Part shown: positions 27,213-36,422 of the stretch, in pieces
Position numbering within the stretch: the stretch's first letter is position 1
Layout of the letters: every line of letters starts with the position of its first letter
DNA from: Cohaesibacter intestini
GTDB taxonomy: Bacteria; Pseudomonadota; Alphaproteobacteria; Rhizobiales; Cohaesibacteraceae
Length of the DNA stretch: 64,000 nt
Assembly (NCBI RefSeq): GCF_003324485.1
Contig: NZ_QODK01000001.1
Coordinates: forward strand, 1,217,285 to 1,281,284
Reading direction: 5' to 3'
Made by a program: the position numbers and the translations under genes
Notes under the pieces: generated by a model
What the model was told of the DNA's origin: nothing
The model's database searches: none
The model's input: the letters and a program-made list of their open reading frames with translations, nothing else

Positions 27213-27764
27213 ATGCAAGCCAATCACGTACAGCCACAAGAAGTGTTGGATTTCTGGTTCGGGGCCGATCCGAAATACTGGTTTGCCAAGGATGACGGGT
27301 TCGATGCGGAGATCCGCGAAAGATTCGGTCCTGTGCTTGAGGCGGCCCGTGCCGGTCAGCTCAGCGCTTGGCGGGAAAGCCTGCACGGAACATTGGCTCT
27401 GATCATCGTGCTGGATCAGTTTTCTCGCAATCTCTATCGCGACTCGGCCGAAGCTTTTGCCCATGATGATGAAGCTTTACGGCTCTCTTCAACGCTGGTC
27501 GCGCATCCGGACTGGAATCAGCTCAGCTATGATGAAAAGACCTTTGCGGTGATGCCGATGATGCATGCGGAAGATTTGCAGGTACAAGAGGATTGCATCG
27601 CCTGGATGAAGCGGATCGGCAACGCCAATTCCGAGCGCTTTGCGATCATCCATCGCGATATCATTGCCCGCTTCGGTCGCTTCCCACACCGCAATGCGGT
27701 TCTGGGTCGTGAGACAACACCAGAGGAGCAGGTCTTTCTCGATGAAGGTGGCTTTGCCGGGTGA
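27213..27764 (+). CDS. DUF924 family protein
   Basis: A 183-residue soluble, largely helical protein of unknown function. DUF924 marks are VLDFWFGADPKYWFAKDDGF near the start, LALIIVLDQFSRNLYRDSAE mid-protein and the end block GRFPHRNAVLGRETTPEEQVFL. Three in-frame ATGs (27207, 27210, 27213) follow GGGGAG; the third has proper spacing. There is no operon partner. Confidence 0.88.
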   Translation: MQANHVQPQEVLDFWFGADPKYWFAKDDGFDAEIRERFGPVLEAARAGQLSAWRESLHGTLALIIVLDQFSRNLYRDSAEAFAHDDEALRLSSTLVAHPDWNQLSYDEKTFAVMPMMHAEDLQVQEDCIAWMKRIGNANSERFAIIHRDIIARFGRFPHRNAVLGRETTPEEQVFLDEGGFAG

Positions 27765-28159
27765 GACTTGAGGTGAGACTTGGCCTTCGATGGGGGCCTT
27801 GAAGGCCGCTCGGAAGCCCGCGATACTGGAATTCTGTTATCAGGGTTAATGATCCGTTAAAGCGTGCAAGCTGGCAATTTTGTTTCGTTTCTTGATCGAA
27901 TTGTTCAATTTTTAGCGATTCTAGCGTAGAGCGGCGCTCAATCCCTTGAAGGTGAAGGGAAAAGGTGATGGAAATCGCGTGCTGCTTGCGCGATCGATTA
28001 ACCTAAAGCTGAAACTATGCCGTCTTGTATCGGAAAAACTGCTTATACTGGATGCAGTGCACCGAAACCGCATTGCGCGGTCTGATGGGCAGGGCAACGG
28101 ATATGGGACCGGGCAGGATGTTGTTGAAAGCAGACAGGATGTTGAATGTGGAGGACAGA
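27765..28159. other. 395-bp gene-free stretch
   Basis: AT-rich around 27830-27930. No coding frame with conservation or a good ribosome site was found before ATG 28160. It probably carries the promoter of the GNAT-type gene. Confidence 0.4.
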
Positions 28160-29203
28160 ATGGATCTGTTTGACAGCCCATTCGTGCACCCTGCTTTCAT
28201 TGAGGCTGCCGACGGGCGCATTTGTGCCGGACCGGTTCAGCAAGTCCATCAGGGTGGCTACCGGTTTCACTATGAAAACAAGCGCTCCGCTCCGTCTCTG
28301 GGGGCCAGTTACGCAACCCTTTGGGGGCATGGCTACGGTCCGATCGGTGGCTGTTTCCTTGATCTGGATGGCAGGCATCAGCGCAATGAGGCGGATTTTA
28401 GAGCCGGGCTTGAGGCGTTGATCGACAAAGCCGGCGCGGACTTTCTGATATGGCCCTATTTCCCGATTGAAGCGCGAGAATTTCAGTGGCTTCGCGCTTT
28501 TTTGGTCGATCACTTTGGTCCCTCTGCCTCGATGCTGATGCGTCGCGCGCACCAACGGGGCTTTCTTGATTGTCGCACTGCACAGGATGCCGGTCTGACC
28601 TTGAGTCGGAACAAACGCAAACTGATGGGCCGTCAAAGGCGTCGGCTTGAGGAAATGGGCGCGGTGCGTTTCGTTTCAACCCGGGATGGTCTGGATGATG
28701 GAGAAGCCCTGGAGGCTTTTCTGAAGGTCGAGGCCTCGGGCTGGAAGGCCCGTAAAGGCACGGCCTTGTCGGTGGTGCCTGCGCTCAATGCGTTTGCCCA
28801 TGACTTTCTGCCGCCACTGCTGGCAGAAGGGCGTGCCCGGATCGATCTGATGATGCTTGATGATCATTGCATCGCGGGACTGGTGTCTTTGCAGGCGGGG
28901 CGTGGTCTTTTCTCTTGGAAAACCGGGATGGATGAAGTCTATAAACGCTTTTCTCCCGGCGTGCATATCCTGCATCATCTCAGCCTTCAGGCCTTGGCTG
29001 ATCCCGATATCGATTATGTCGACAGCTTGGCGGATGCGGGCCACCCGGTGGCCGAGCACATCTGGGGCGGACATCGGGCCTATGCGCAGCTATTCGTGCC
29101 GCTCAGTGCTTATGGCAGAGTGGGTGCCCTCAGCCACAGTGCGGCGGCAGATGGTAAGCAGCAGGCTCGTTATTGGGCGAAGAGGATGTTGGGCCGCATC
29201 TGA
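28160..29203 (+). CDS. GNAT-type acyltransferase (CelD/FemAB-like, Acetyltransf_6)
   Basis: A 347-residue soluble protein with a double GNAT-like fold. The diagnostic block is FLKVEASGWKARKGTALS, followed by FSWKTGMDEVYKRFSPGVHI and LADAGHPVAEHIWGG. Family members include cellulose-biosynthesis CelD and FemAB-like peptidoglycan or polysaccharide acyl/aminoacyl transferases; the acceptor here is unknown. ATG 28160 has GGAGG at ideal spacing, so the long upstream open frame is excluded. Its last 34 bp overlap the end of the convergent CAP lipoprotein gene. Confidence 0.82.
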   Translation: MDLFDSPFVHPAFIEAADGRICAGPVQQVHQGGYRFHYENKRSAPSLGASYATLWGHGYGPIGGCFLDLDGRHQRNEADFRAGLEALIDKAGADFLIWPYFPIEAREFQWLRAFLVDHFGPSASMLMRRAHQRGFLDCRTAQDAGLTLSRNKRKLMGRQRRRLEEMGAVRFVSTRDGLDDGEALEAFLKVEASGWKARKGTALSVVPALNAFAHDFLPPLLAEGRARIDLMMLDDHCIAGLVSLQAGRGLFSWKTGMDEVYKRFSPGVHILHHLSLQALADPDIDYVDSLADAGHPVAEHIWGGHRAYAQLFVPLSAYGRVGALSHSAAADGKQQARYWAKRMLGRI

Positions 29204-29790
29204 GACATCGTGTCCGGCTCTTTGATTTCTGACGGCTTGGCCAGAATAAGGGTCCAGAAAACCTTGTATTTGGCATCCGGACGATAGCTCGTCGCAATCC
29301 CCATTTCCGTGACACCCTTGCGCAGCATATTGGCATTGTGGCCGCGCGAATCGCGCCAACCGGAAAAGGCCTCGGCCAGAGTCCAATAGCCGGCGCTGAT
29401 ATTCTCTACTGCAATATCTGGCTCATAACTGGCCTTGTTGAGGCGCTTGATCAGGGTTCGATCGCGTCCCAATGTGTGGCTGACCTTGTCGGCCGCCGCC
29501 ATGGCGTTGGCCTGCTCCTGCGCAGCCGTCGTGAGCTTGTCACTCAGAACCAGCTGGCTCAGTCCCTGTCGGCTGCGGTAGGCATTGAGCATGCTGAGCG
29601 CTTCCTGTGGGTTAACCGAGGCTCCGGTGCGGTTGAGATTGTCATACATGACCGGCTGGTCAAAGCCTGGCCCCTGACTGCAGCTGGCAAGGCCAAATGG
29701 CAATGCAGTGGCAAGCCCTATTGCCAGAAGGCGTGCCAAGCGGGTTTTTCGACCCGCCCATGTTCCGATATTATGCGGTTGCCGCGGCAT
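29170..29790 (-). CDS. CAP-domain (SCP-like) lipoprotein
   Basis: A 206-residue exported protein. After a basic start and hydrophobic segment, the lipobox LPFGLASC places lipidated Cys at about residue 37. The CAP domain (about 62-185) has NAYRSRQGLSQL, QEQANAMAAADKVSHTLG, ENISAGYWTLAEAFSGWRDS and the RGHNANMLRKGVTEMGIA signature. Bacterial CAP proteins are of unclear function, some bind lipids or act at the envelope. Its ATG overlaps the last 20 bp of the upstream MscS-type gene, which suggests translational coupling. The alternative ATG at 29826 has no ribosome site. Confidence 0.85.
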   Translation of the reverse strand: MPRQPHNIGTWAGRKTRLARLLAIGLATALPFGLASCSQGPGFDQPVMYDNLNRTGASVNPQEALSMLNAYRSRQGLSQLVLSDKLTTAAQEQANAMAAADKVSHTLGRDRTLIKRLNKASYEPDIAVENISAGYWTLAEAFSGWRDSRGHNANMLRKGVTEMGIATSYRPDAKYKVFWTLILAKPSEIKEPDTMSQMRPNILFAQ

Positions 29791-32335
29791 CGCCGTCCCC
29801 TTCTCCAGAATCATTGTCATTGCCATCGTTCAACTCATATTCGGCATTTTGATGACCGTCGGACTTGGGACTTGTCTGTTTGCTTTGCTGGGTGGGCGGT
29901 GTTTCCGGTGGCAGTTCTGGTTGCATCGGCTTGTTCGGGGCTGCCATCGAGCGGATATAGACATCCTGCTGCGGGAATGGAATTTCGATATTGGCTTCTT
30001 TCAAGGCCTTGAAAATGGCAAAGCGCAGGTCGCTCTTGGCGCTTAGCGAGCTGTTGATGTCGTGAATGAAGCAGCGCAATTCGAAATCCAGTGAGGATGC
30101 GCCAAATTCCATGAAATAGACGCTCGGGCTGGGGTAGGAGGACACCTGATCGGACTGACTGGCCACGCGCATCAGAATGTCGCGGACCTGTTCCGGGTCG
30201 GAATCGTAGGAAACCCCGACAGGCACAATGATCCGCCCCATGGAGCCGTTATGCATCCAGTTCATCACCCGGTTGGAGATCAGGTCCGAGTTAGGCACGA
30301 TGACAGTGGCGCGGTCGAAGGTTTCGATCTTGGTGGCGCGGACGGAAATCTTGCTGACATAGCCCTGATCGTTGCCCACCACGACCCAGTCACCGGTCTT
30401 GATGGGGCGTTCGACGAGCAGAATGAGGCCGGAGACGAAGTTGTTGACAATGCTCTGAAGGCCAAAACCGATACCGACTGAAAGCGCACCAGCCACCAGC
30501 GCGATGTTGGAGAGATTGACACCCATATAGGAGAAGGCCAGCATCGCGGCAAGGATGAAACCGACATACCCAATGCTGGTCTGAATGGAATTTTTGAGGC
30601 CCGTATCAAGGTCGGTTGCAGGCATCAGGCGCTGTTCCATCCAGCGCTGGATGCTCTTGACCAGCACCAGAGTGACGATGAAGACCGCCAGTGCCCCGAC
30701 AATGTTGATCGGGGAAATGCTCAGATCACCGATCTGGATATTGAAGATGGCCTTTTCGAGCGAAGAGAAGAAGCCTGTCGATTCCACACCCCATGGCGTG
30801 AAAATCAGCAGGGCTGCGCCAACATAGAGCAGGATACGCATCAGGCCATTGAACAGCACGCTGAACTGATTGACCGTCTTTGGCGTGATGCCCATAGCGC
30901 GCGAGATTTTCTGGGCTGCGGTGTTGCCGGTTTCGAGCTCTTCATTGAGGAAATTGTCGATCAGGGCCGAGAAAATGCCAAGCAGGCCAAGGATGATGAA
31001 GGTGCGTCCCAGCTGCATGGCGAGGAAGCTGCCAAGTGATACAAATCCAAGGATCGGGGCAAGGCCGATCACAAGACAGGCAATCCAGATGAAGGGCTGC
31101 AACAGACGCAGGAAGCCGGGCAGATTGAAACCGGATGGCAGTGTCAGGGACTCATCGACCGGGGTCTCGTGCTGTGGCGTGGTGTTGATCATCACGCGTT
31201 GACCGGTCCAGATCAGGATGGCCGTCAGGATCGAGGCGATGCCGCTGAGCAGGATCGTGGTTTCAAGCGGGGTCAACAGGGTCTGGTCTGTTTCGTCAAG
31301 GGTGATTTCAAAGCCATAGATGGCCAGCAGGGTCAGCGCGATGCCATAGAGTTTGTTGGCGTCGGAATCTGAGATATTGAGCAGTCGATAGGTGGGACGG
31401 CTTGGGGCCAGCAGAACCCTGATCAAGCCATAGCTCAAGGACAGGGTGAAGACCACGGAGCCGAGTTCGGACATCAGGGCTTCAACGCGGCGTGGCATCA
31501 GGTCGGCATTGTCGAGGATGAGGATGACCGCAAGGAAGATCAGAACAGGCACGATGGTATAGACAAACACGGCCCAGCAGGCATAGAGGCTGCGTTGCAG
31601 TGCCGTGGGGTCTTCCAGATTGGACAGGCGTCGCAAGCCGGAGAAGAGCAGGAACCGCAAGGGACCAACGATCACCACCGCGACAATCAGGATCACTCCG
31701 ATCACCTGCCAGATGTGATCGGCGGCGCGGGTTATCAGATAGCGCCCCCAATCGGAAAAGAGCGTGGTGACCGCTTGCCACGTGGTGACGCTGCCGGACA
31801 GGCCATTGAGCCAAAGGGCCGGGTTGAGGATGGTGCCACTGCGCTCGAACAATTGCCGGGTGAACCGGTCCTGACGGGCAAGGGTGATGCGGTTGTTCAA
31901 CTGCTCGGCACGAACAAGACTGGAGGAGATCAGCTTGAGCTGGGCGTCGATCTGGGTAACTTGTTCCTGAAGTTCCTCACGCCGTGTCTTAAGGCTGTCG
32001 GCTTCGGTTGCAGCTTCCTCACCTTCCTTTGTTTCTGCCGGTTTCAGCGCTTCGAGGCGCGCCTTGGCTTCCTGTAGCAGAGGTTGGACCTGACTTTTCT
32101 GCGCTGTCGCCTTGGCCTCGATGTCGCTGAGGCTGCTACGCAGTTCGGAGAAGGTGTCTTCGGACAGGCCGTCACGGTTGAGTGTGGCTTCGATCTGATC
32201 GAGCTTCACAAGCAGGGAATCCGCAACATTCGGGGCTTCGGTTGTCTGCGCCCGAGCGCCTGAAACCGCACCTGCTGCAAGCGTGGTGATCAGAAGCAAG
32301 ACAAGGCCAAAAGAGCGGAGGGCTTTGTGCAACAT
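29771..32335 (-). CDS. large MscS-family mechanosensitive channel with DUF3772-type N-terminal region
   Basis: An 854-residue inner-membrane channel. A signal peptide (about 1-29) precedes a periplasmic coiled-coil region (30-165, Gln/Glu/Lys-rich), then about ten to eleven membrane helices. The MscS core is VAGALSVGIGFGLQSIVNNF (pore helix TM3 and beta start) followed by VERPIKTGDWVVVGNDQGYV and IVPNSDLISNRVMNW. It is the large DUF3772-carrying type rather than small MscS. The acidic Asn/Asp/Gly tail overlaps the CAP gene start. Expected to protect against hypo-osmotic shock. ATG 32335 follows AAGGAAA. Confidence 0.9.
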   Translation of the reverse strand: MLHKALRSFGLVLLLITTLAAGAVSGARAQTTEAPNVADSLLVKLDQIEATLNRDGLSEDTFSELRSSLSDIEAKATAQKSQVQPLLQEAKARLEALKPAETKEGEEAATEADSLKTRREELQEQVTQIDAQLKLISSSLVRAEQLNNRITLARQDRFTRQLFERSGTILNPALWLNGLSGSVTTWQAVTTLFSDWGRYLITRAADHIWQVIGVILIVAVVIVGPLRFLLFSGLRRLSNLEDPTALQRSLYACWAVFVYTIVPVLIFLAVILILDNADLMPRRVEALMSELGSVVFTLSLSYGLIRVLLAPSRPTYRLLNISDSDANKLYGIALTLLAIYGFEITLDETDQTLLTPLETTILLSGIASILTAILIWTGQRVMINTTPQHETPVDESLTLPSGFNLPGFLRLLQPFIWIACLVIGLAPILGFVSLGSFLAMQLGRTFIILGLLGIFSALIDNFLNEELETGNTAAQKISRAMGITPKTVNQFSVLFNGLMRILLYVGAALLIFTPWGVESTGFFSSLEKAIFNIQIGDLSISPINIVGALAVFIVTLVLVKSIQRWMEQRLMPATDLDTGLKNSIQTSIGYVGFILAAMLAFSYMGVNLSNIALVAGALSVGIGFGLQSIVNNFVSGLILLVERPIKTGDWVVVGNDQGYVSKISVRATKIETFDRATVIVPNSDLISNRVMNWMHNGSMGRIIVPVGVSYDSDPEQVRDILMRVASQSDQVSSYPSPSVYFMEFGASSLDFELRCFIHDINSSLSAKSDLRFAIFKALKEANIEIPFPQQDVYIRSMAAPNKPMQPELPPETPPTQQSKQTSPKSDGHQNAEYELNDGNDNDSGEGDGDAAATA

Positions 32336-32559
32336 TGAAGAGAATTTCCTTGTTCGAGCGACAATCAGCAAAGTGTTTGACAGGGATAGGTCTAATCGAA
32401 TTGCAACCTGAAAACAATTCCTTGCTACACCATCTTGCTCAAAGGGCTGCGGCTGGAATGGCGTTTCAGGGTGTCCAGAGCGGGAGTGGCTGGCCTTCCC
32501 TTCGAATTGGCGTTAGCATCGCCATCACCCGTTTGACATAGAAGCCGGAGCAAATTGTG

Positions 32560-33402
32560 ATGCCTGTCCCGTTTGATATCAACAATCCCGATTTTCCAGA
32601 CGCTCTGAATGACGTTGCCATGCGCAGTGGCAACTATCCCCATGGTAAGAAATTGAAGCGGTCAAAATATGAAGAGGAGCTTGAAAAGCTTCAGATCGAA
32701 CTGGTCAAGGTTCAGGAATGGGTGCGCCAGACTGACCAGCGGATTGTTGTTGTTTTCGAGGGACGGGATGCCGCTGGCAAGGGCGGCTCGATCAAGCGAC
32801 TGACTGAATATACCAATCCGCGTCATGTGCGGGTCGTCGCCTTGTCCAAGCCAAGCGATGTGGAGCAGGGGCAATGGTATTTCCAACGCTATGCGGCCCA
32901 ATTGCCGACGCAGGGGGAAATCGTGCTGTTTGACCGTTCCTGGTACAACCGGGCCGGGGTCGAGCCGGTGATGGGCTTCTGCACGCCGGAGCAGGCTGAC
33001 AAATTTCTCGATGATGCACCACGGTTCGAAAAGATGATTCAGGATAGCGGCACGCGGCTGTTCAAATTTTGGCTCAATGTGGGACGCGAAATGCAGCTCA
33101 AGCGCTTTCATGATCGCCGCCACAGTCTGCTCAAACATTGGAAATTGTCGCCGATCGATTTGAAGTCGCTGGATCTGTGGGATGCCTATACGGATGCGCG
33201 CAACCGGATGATGGAGGCAACCCATACCAAACATGCGCCGTGGGTGGTGATCCGCTATAATGACAAACGACGCGGACGGCTGAACATGCTGCGCTATCTG
33301 CTGGCCAATCTGCACTATCCGGGCAAGGATGCTTCGGTCATTGCGCCAACCGATCCCCAAATTCTGGGGCTTGGGCCATCCATTCTGGATGATACTGAGT
33401 AA
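32560..33402 (+). CDS. ppk2: polyphosphate kinase 2 (PPK2 family)
   Basis: A 280-residue cytosolic enzyme that uses polyphosphate to phosphorylate nucleotides, or makes polyphosphate from them. Walker A is EGRDAAGKGGSI (67-78); Walker B and lid are IVLFDRSWYNRAGVEPVMGF, FWLNVGREMQLKRFHDRR and KLSPIDLKSLDLWDAYTDAR. Class I or class III cannot be separated with certainty; the sequence looks class-I-like. GGAG lies 9 nt before ATG 32560; a GTG at 32557 is also possible. A strong terminator follows. Confidence 0.93.
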   Translation: MPVPFDINNPDFPDALNDVAMRSGNYPHGKKLKRSKYEEELEKLQIELVKVQEWVRQTDQRIVVVFEGRDAAGKGGSIKRLTEYTNPRHVRVVALSKPSDVEQGQWYFQRYAAQLPTQGEIVLFDRSWYNRAGVEPVMGFCTPEQADKFLDDAPRFEKMIQDSGTRLFKFWLNVGREMQLKRFHDRRHSLLKHWKLSPIDLKSLDLWDAYTDARNRMMEATHTKHAPWVVIRYNDKRRGRLNMLRYLLANLHYPGKDASVIAPTDPQILGLGPSILDDTE

Positions 33403-33403
33403 G

Positions 33404-33432
33404 AAAAAAGCGGGCCTTTGCGCCCGCTTTTT
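33404..33432. terminator. bidirectional terminator after ppk2
   Basis: AAAAAAGCGGGC-ctttgc-GCCCGCTTTTT. Also placed to end znuA transcription on the minus strand. Confidence 0.92.
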
Positions 33433-33474
33433 CATGTGTTGTTGGCAAGGCTAAGATCGCTGCCTCACCCCTGA

Positions 33475-34569
33475 TCATGCGCCCTTCAGGCAACCGGCCA
33501 GTTGGCGGGCATTGTAGCGGATCAGCTCTGGATAGAGGGTGGGGCCCTCGGTTAGCTCCTTGCCAATCGGGTCGAGCAGGCCCTGTCTGGTCTTGGTGCC
33601 CTCAACCAGAATCGTGGTGATTCTGGAGGAGAATTGCGGTTCGGACATCAGGCAGGCTACGCCCAGATGGTCGAGCTTTTCCTTTATTTCCTTGATCCGA
33701 GCGGCGCCGGGATTGACACCGGGCGTGAGGGTGATGGAGCCGATGGCTGACACATCAAACGCTGCCTCGAAATATTGATAGGCATCGTGAAAGACCATGA
33801 AGGGGGCCGTTTTGTGGTCGGCGAGCAGGCTCTTGGCTTCCTCTGATGCCGCTTTGATCTCTGCGGTCAAAGCCTTGCTGTTGGCGGCATAGATCTGGGC
33901 ATTGTCAGGGTCGGCTTCGGACAGGGCTTTGGTTATGGCAGCTGCCATCGCCAGTCCGTTGTCCGGGGAGAGCCAGATGTGATTGTCCATGACGCTGGCT
34001 TCGTCATGGTCGTGATCATGGGCGTCATGGTCATGCTCTTCGGCCGCATGTTCATGACCCTCCTTGTCATGATCTTCATGCTCGTGACCTTCATGCTCGT
34101 GATCATCATGATCCTCATGCTCATGCTCATGCTCATGTTCGTGATCATCATCATGGGCGTGGGTGTGTTTTTCCCAGTTGCTGCCAGAGCGGACCGGCAG
34201 CAATGTCATGCCTTCGGCATCGATCATCGGGATGGCTTTTGCGTTCGCTGCCAGTGTGTTCAGGGGTTTGACTAGGAAGGCCTCAATGCGTGGGCCAACC
34301 CAGAAGACCAAATCTGCATCCTGCAGCGCCCGTGCACCGGATGGGCGAAGATCTGCGCTGTGTGGAGACGCGGAAGAGGGTATGAGCAGGTGAGGCGTCC
34401 CAACGCCCTTCATGATGGCTGCAGCGATTGAATGAACCGGTGCAACGGATGCCACCACGTCAGGGGCGGCCAGAGCGGGAAGGGTGGTAACCAAAGAAAA
34501 TACGGAGAGGGCGGCCAAGTGCCGGGATAGGTTTTTCACAGTAGAAGCCATGGTGAAACTTTTTGCCAT
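33475..34569 (-). CDS. znuA: zinc ABC transporter substrate-binding protein ZnuA
   Basis: A 364-residue periplasmic zinc-binding component of a ZnuABC importer. A signal peptide ends near PALAA (34-35). Zinc ligands expected from the family are His46 (VAPVHS), His197 (DNHIWLSP) and the His in VFHDAYQYF. Between them lies a very long His/Asp/Glu loop (residues 135-189), typical of ZnuA and thought to gather zinc. An 18-bp Zur-type box lies 47 bp upstream, so zinc starvation should induce it. No znuB or znuC gene is adjacent, unlike the usual divergent cluster. Confidence 0.95.
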   Translation of the reverse strand: MAKSFTMASTVKNLSRHLAALSVFSLVTTLPALAAPDVVASVAPVHSIAAAIMKGVGTPHLLIPSSASPHSADLRPSGARALQDADLVFWVGPRIEAFLVKPLNTLAANAKAIPMIDAEGMTLLPVRSGSNWEKHTHAHDDDHEHEHEHEHEDHDDHEHEGHEHEDHDKEGHEHAAEEHDHDAHDHDHDEASVMDNHIWLSPDNGLAMAAAITKALSEADPDNAQIYAANSKALTAEIKAASEEAKSLLADHKTAPFMVFHDAYQYFEAAFDVSAIGSITLTPGVNPGAARIKEIKEKLDHLGVACLMSEPQFSSRITTILVEGTKTRQGLLDPIGKELTEGPTLYPELIRYNARQLAGCLKGA

Positions 34570-34615
34570 TTCTTGGGTGGGGTCGGGGAGTGTGCAGAAA
34601 AATCCGATGATTTAA

Positions 34616-34633
34616 GTTACGTTATAACATAAC
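34616..34633. promoter_or_regulatory. Zur box (zinc uptake regulator operator)
   Basis: GTTACGTTATAACATAAC is an 18-bp inverted repeat with one mismatched pair, centred on GTTATAAC, matching the Zur-site pattern in Alphaproteobacteria. It lies 47 bp before the znuA start. Confidence 0.8.
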
Positions 34634-34700
34634 AAAAATCAAAAACAAGAGGTCAACGGAAGCCGACTTAATCCGGGCTGACACGTATGTCTTTGTTTAC

Positions 34701-34725
34701 GCTTTGCCGAGAATATCGGCAAAGC
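34701..34725. promoter_or_regulatory. perfect hairpin GCTTTGCCGA/TCGGCAAAGC upstream of the chemoreceptor gene
   Basis: A 10-bp perfect stem with a 5-nt loop, followed within 15 bp by a tandem AAACAGGCC/AAAACAGGCC repeat (34733-34750). It is 124 bp before the chemoreceptor ATG. No T run follows, so it is more likely an operator or 5'-UTR structure than a terminator. Confidence 0.45.
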
Positions 34726-34848
34726 GACCCGGAAACAGGCCAAAACAGGCCAAAAATAGCGCAAAACGGGCGCTTCTTTTGTCTTTGTTAACCCGCGCGA
34801 TCAAATGATAGACCGATCACAGATTCTAACGCTAGTGACGAGTGGGAC

Positions 34849-36345
34849 ATGTTCAAATTTTCAAAATCTTCGCGTGCTGTGCATATGGACACAGACCACG
34901 AAGCGTTCGATCGCGGTTCGGGGGACACCGAGAGCGAACTTGACAATCCTGACAGCTCAGTATCTCCGATTGATCAACAATTGATCAGCGATGTTGTCCA
35001 TGATCTTGGCGATCTAGGGCAGGATATGGCCGAGTTGGCCGGTGAGATTGAACTGATCAACAAGGAAACATCTGATTGCTTCCAGTCCCTGTCCGATTTG
35101 GTGAAAGCCTCTGGCGAGGTCAAGGCTTCGAATGACCAGATCATGAATGCGGCCAGCCGGTCGTTTGAAATTGCCCAGACAACATCGCAGGAAGTGGTGC
35201 AAAGCCGCGAGATGATCGATGTCACATTGGGCAAGGTCAGCGAGCTGGTGGAGTCGGTGACAGGCATCAACTCCCAGCTTCAAGGGCTTCAGAGCGCCTT
35301 TTCTTCCGTGCGCGATGTGGCTGCCGCGATTGATGCCATTGCGCGGCAGACCAATCTGTTGGCGCTGAATGCGACGATTGAGGCGGCACGGGCCGGGGAA
35401 GCCGGCAAAGGGTTTGCGGTGGTTGCTGCGGAAGTCAAGGAACTGGCCGCCCAGACCAGCAAGGCCACCGAGACCATCGGGTCCACATTGTCCGATCTGG
35501 ATCAGGAAGCCGAAGCCCTGATCGATCTCAGCGGTCGAGCAACGGGCTACATGGATGAGGTCGAGAAAAGCACCGCGTCGGTGCACGGGCTGATTACCGG
35601 TCTGGACGAAGCTTTTCAGACGATCCGGGAATCGTCGGAGTCCATTGAAGGGCAGGTATCTGAAGCCAATGGTACGATCGAGACGCTGGTTGGTGATGTG
35701 GATTCGGTGCACAAGGCATTTGATGCCACCCATTCCGGGCTCAACAGGGCCAGCGAGCGGATGATTAAATCGGTCGCTGCAGCAGACCGCATGGTAGCGC
35801 GGTCCTCGATCAGCGGCATCGAGACGGATGATACCTTCTGTATCAAGACCATCCAGACGCTGGCCAATCAGGTGGCAGACGCCTTTGAGGCAGAGGTACG
35901 GGCCGGGCGGATCAGTGAGACCGATCTGTTCGACATGACCTATACACCGATTGTCGGGACGGATCCGGAACAGGTGATGGCACCTTTCACCACCATGACG
36001 GATCGCGTCATGCCAGCCATTCAGGAACCTGTTGTGGCTGAGAATGACGTCATTGTCTTTGTTGCCGCGATCGATCGGAACGGGTATCTGCCAACCCACA
36101 ACAAGGTCTTCTCGAAGCCACAAGGCGATGACCCGATCTGGAATGCTGCCAATTGCCGTAACCGGCGGATTTTCAATGATCGTGTCGGTCTGTCGGCCGG
36201 GCAGAATACCGAGCCTTTCCTGTTGCAGACCTACCGTCGGGATATGGGTGGCGGCACCTTTGTGTTGATGAAGGATGTGTCTGCACCGGTTTATGTCCGG
36301 GGGCGCCACTGGGGTGGTGTTCGGATGGGCTATCGGGTGACCTAG
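34849..36345 (+). CDS. soluble methyl-accepting chemotaxis protein with C-terminal sensor region
   Basis: A 498-residue chemoreceptor without any transmembrane segment, so cytoplasmic. The signalling hairpin tip is at residues 161-200 ([20 protein letters not shown] then [12 protein letters not shown]), flanked by coiled coil (about 60-160 and 200-320). Unusually the probable sensor lies after the signalling part, at about 330-498, with [39 protein letters not shown] and [12 protein letters not shown]. The last blocks recur in alphaproteobacterial cytoplasmic MCPs. The ligand is unknown. No che genes are nearby. Confidence 0.9.
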   Translation: MFKFSKSSRAVHMDTDHEAFDRGSGDTESELDNPDSSVSPIDQQLISDVVHDLGDLGQDMAELAGEIELINKETSDCFQSLSDLVKASGEVKASNDQIMNAASRSFEIAQTTSQEVVQSREMIDVTLGKVSELVESVTGINSQLQGLQSAFSSVRDVAAAIDAIARQTNLLALNATIEAARAGEAGKGFAVVAAEVKELAAQTSKATETIGSTLSDLDQEAEALIDLSGRATGYMDEVEKSTASVHGLITGLDEAFQTIRESSESIEGQVSEANGTIETLVGDVDSVHKAFDATHSGLNRASERMIKSVAAADRMVARSSISGIETDDTFCIKTIQTLANQVADAFEAEVRAGRISETDLFDMTYTPIVGTDPEQVMAPFTTMTDRVMPAIQEPVVAENDVIVFVAAIDRNGYLPTHNKVFSKPQGDDPIWNAANCRNRRIFNDRVGLSAGQNTEPFLLQTYRRDMGGGTFVLMKDVSAPVYVRGRHWGGVRMGYRVT

Positions 36346-36391
36346 GGCACAATCGATCCCAAGATTATCAAAAGGCAATCAGGATAAGCAG

Positions 36392-36418
36392 AAGGCCCGG
36401 TCACAAGCCGGGCCTTTG
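36392..36418. terminator. terminator between convergent chemoreceptor and L,D-transpeptidase genes
   Basis: AAGGCCCGG-tcacaag-CCGGGCCTTTG, a clean 9-bp stem between two convergent stops. Confidence 0.8.
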
Positions 36419-36422
36419 TGCA

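Noticed and set aside
34010..34170. CAT/TCATG-rich simple repeat suggesting a repeat array
   Set aside because: It is the codon pattern of the His/Asp/Glu loop of ZnuA, not a nucleotide-level repeat or CRISPR.
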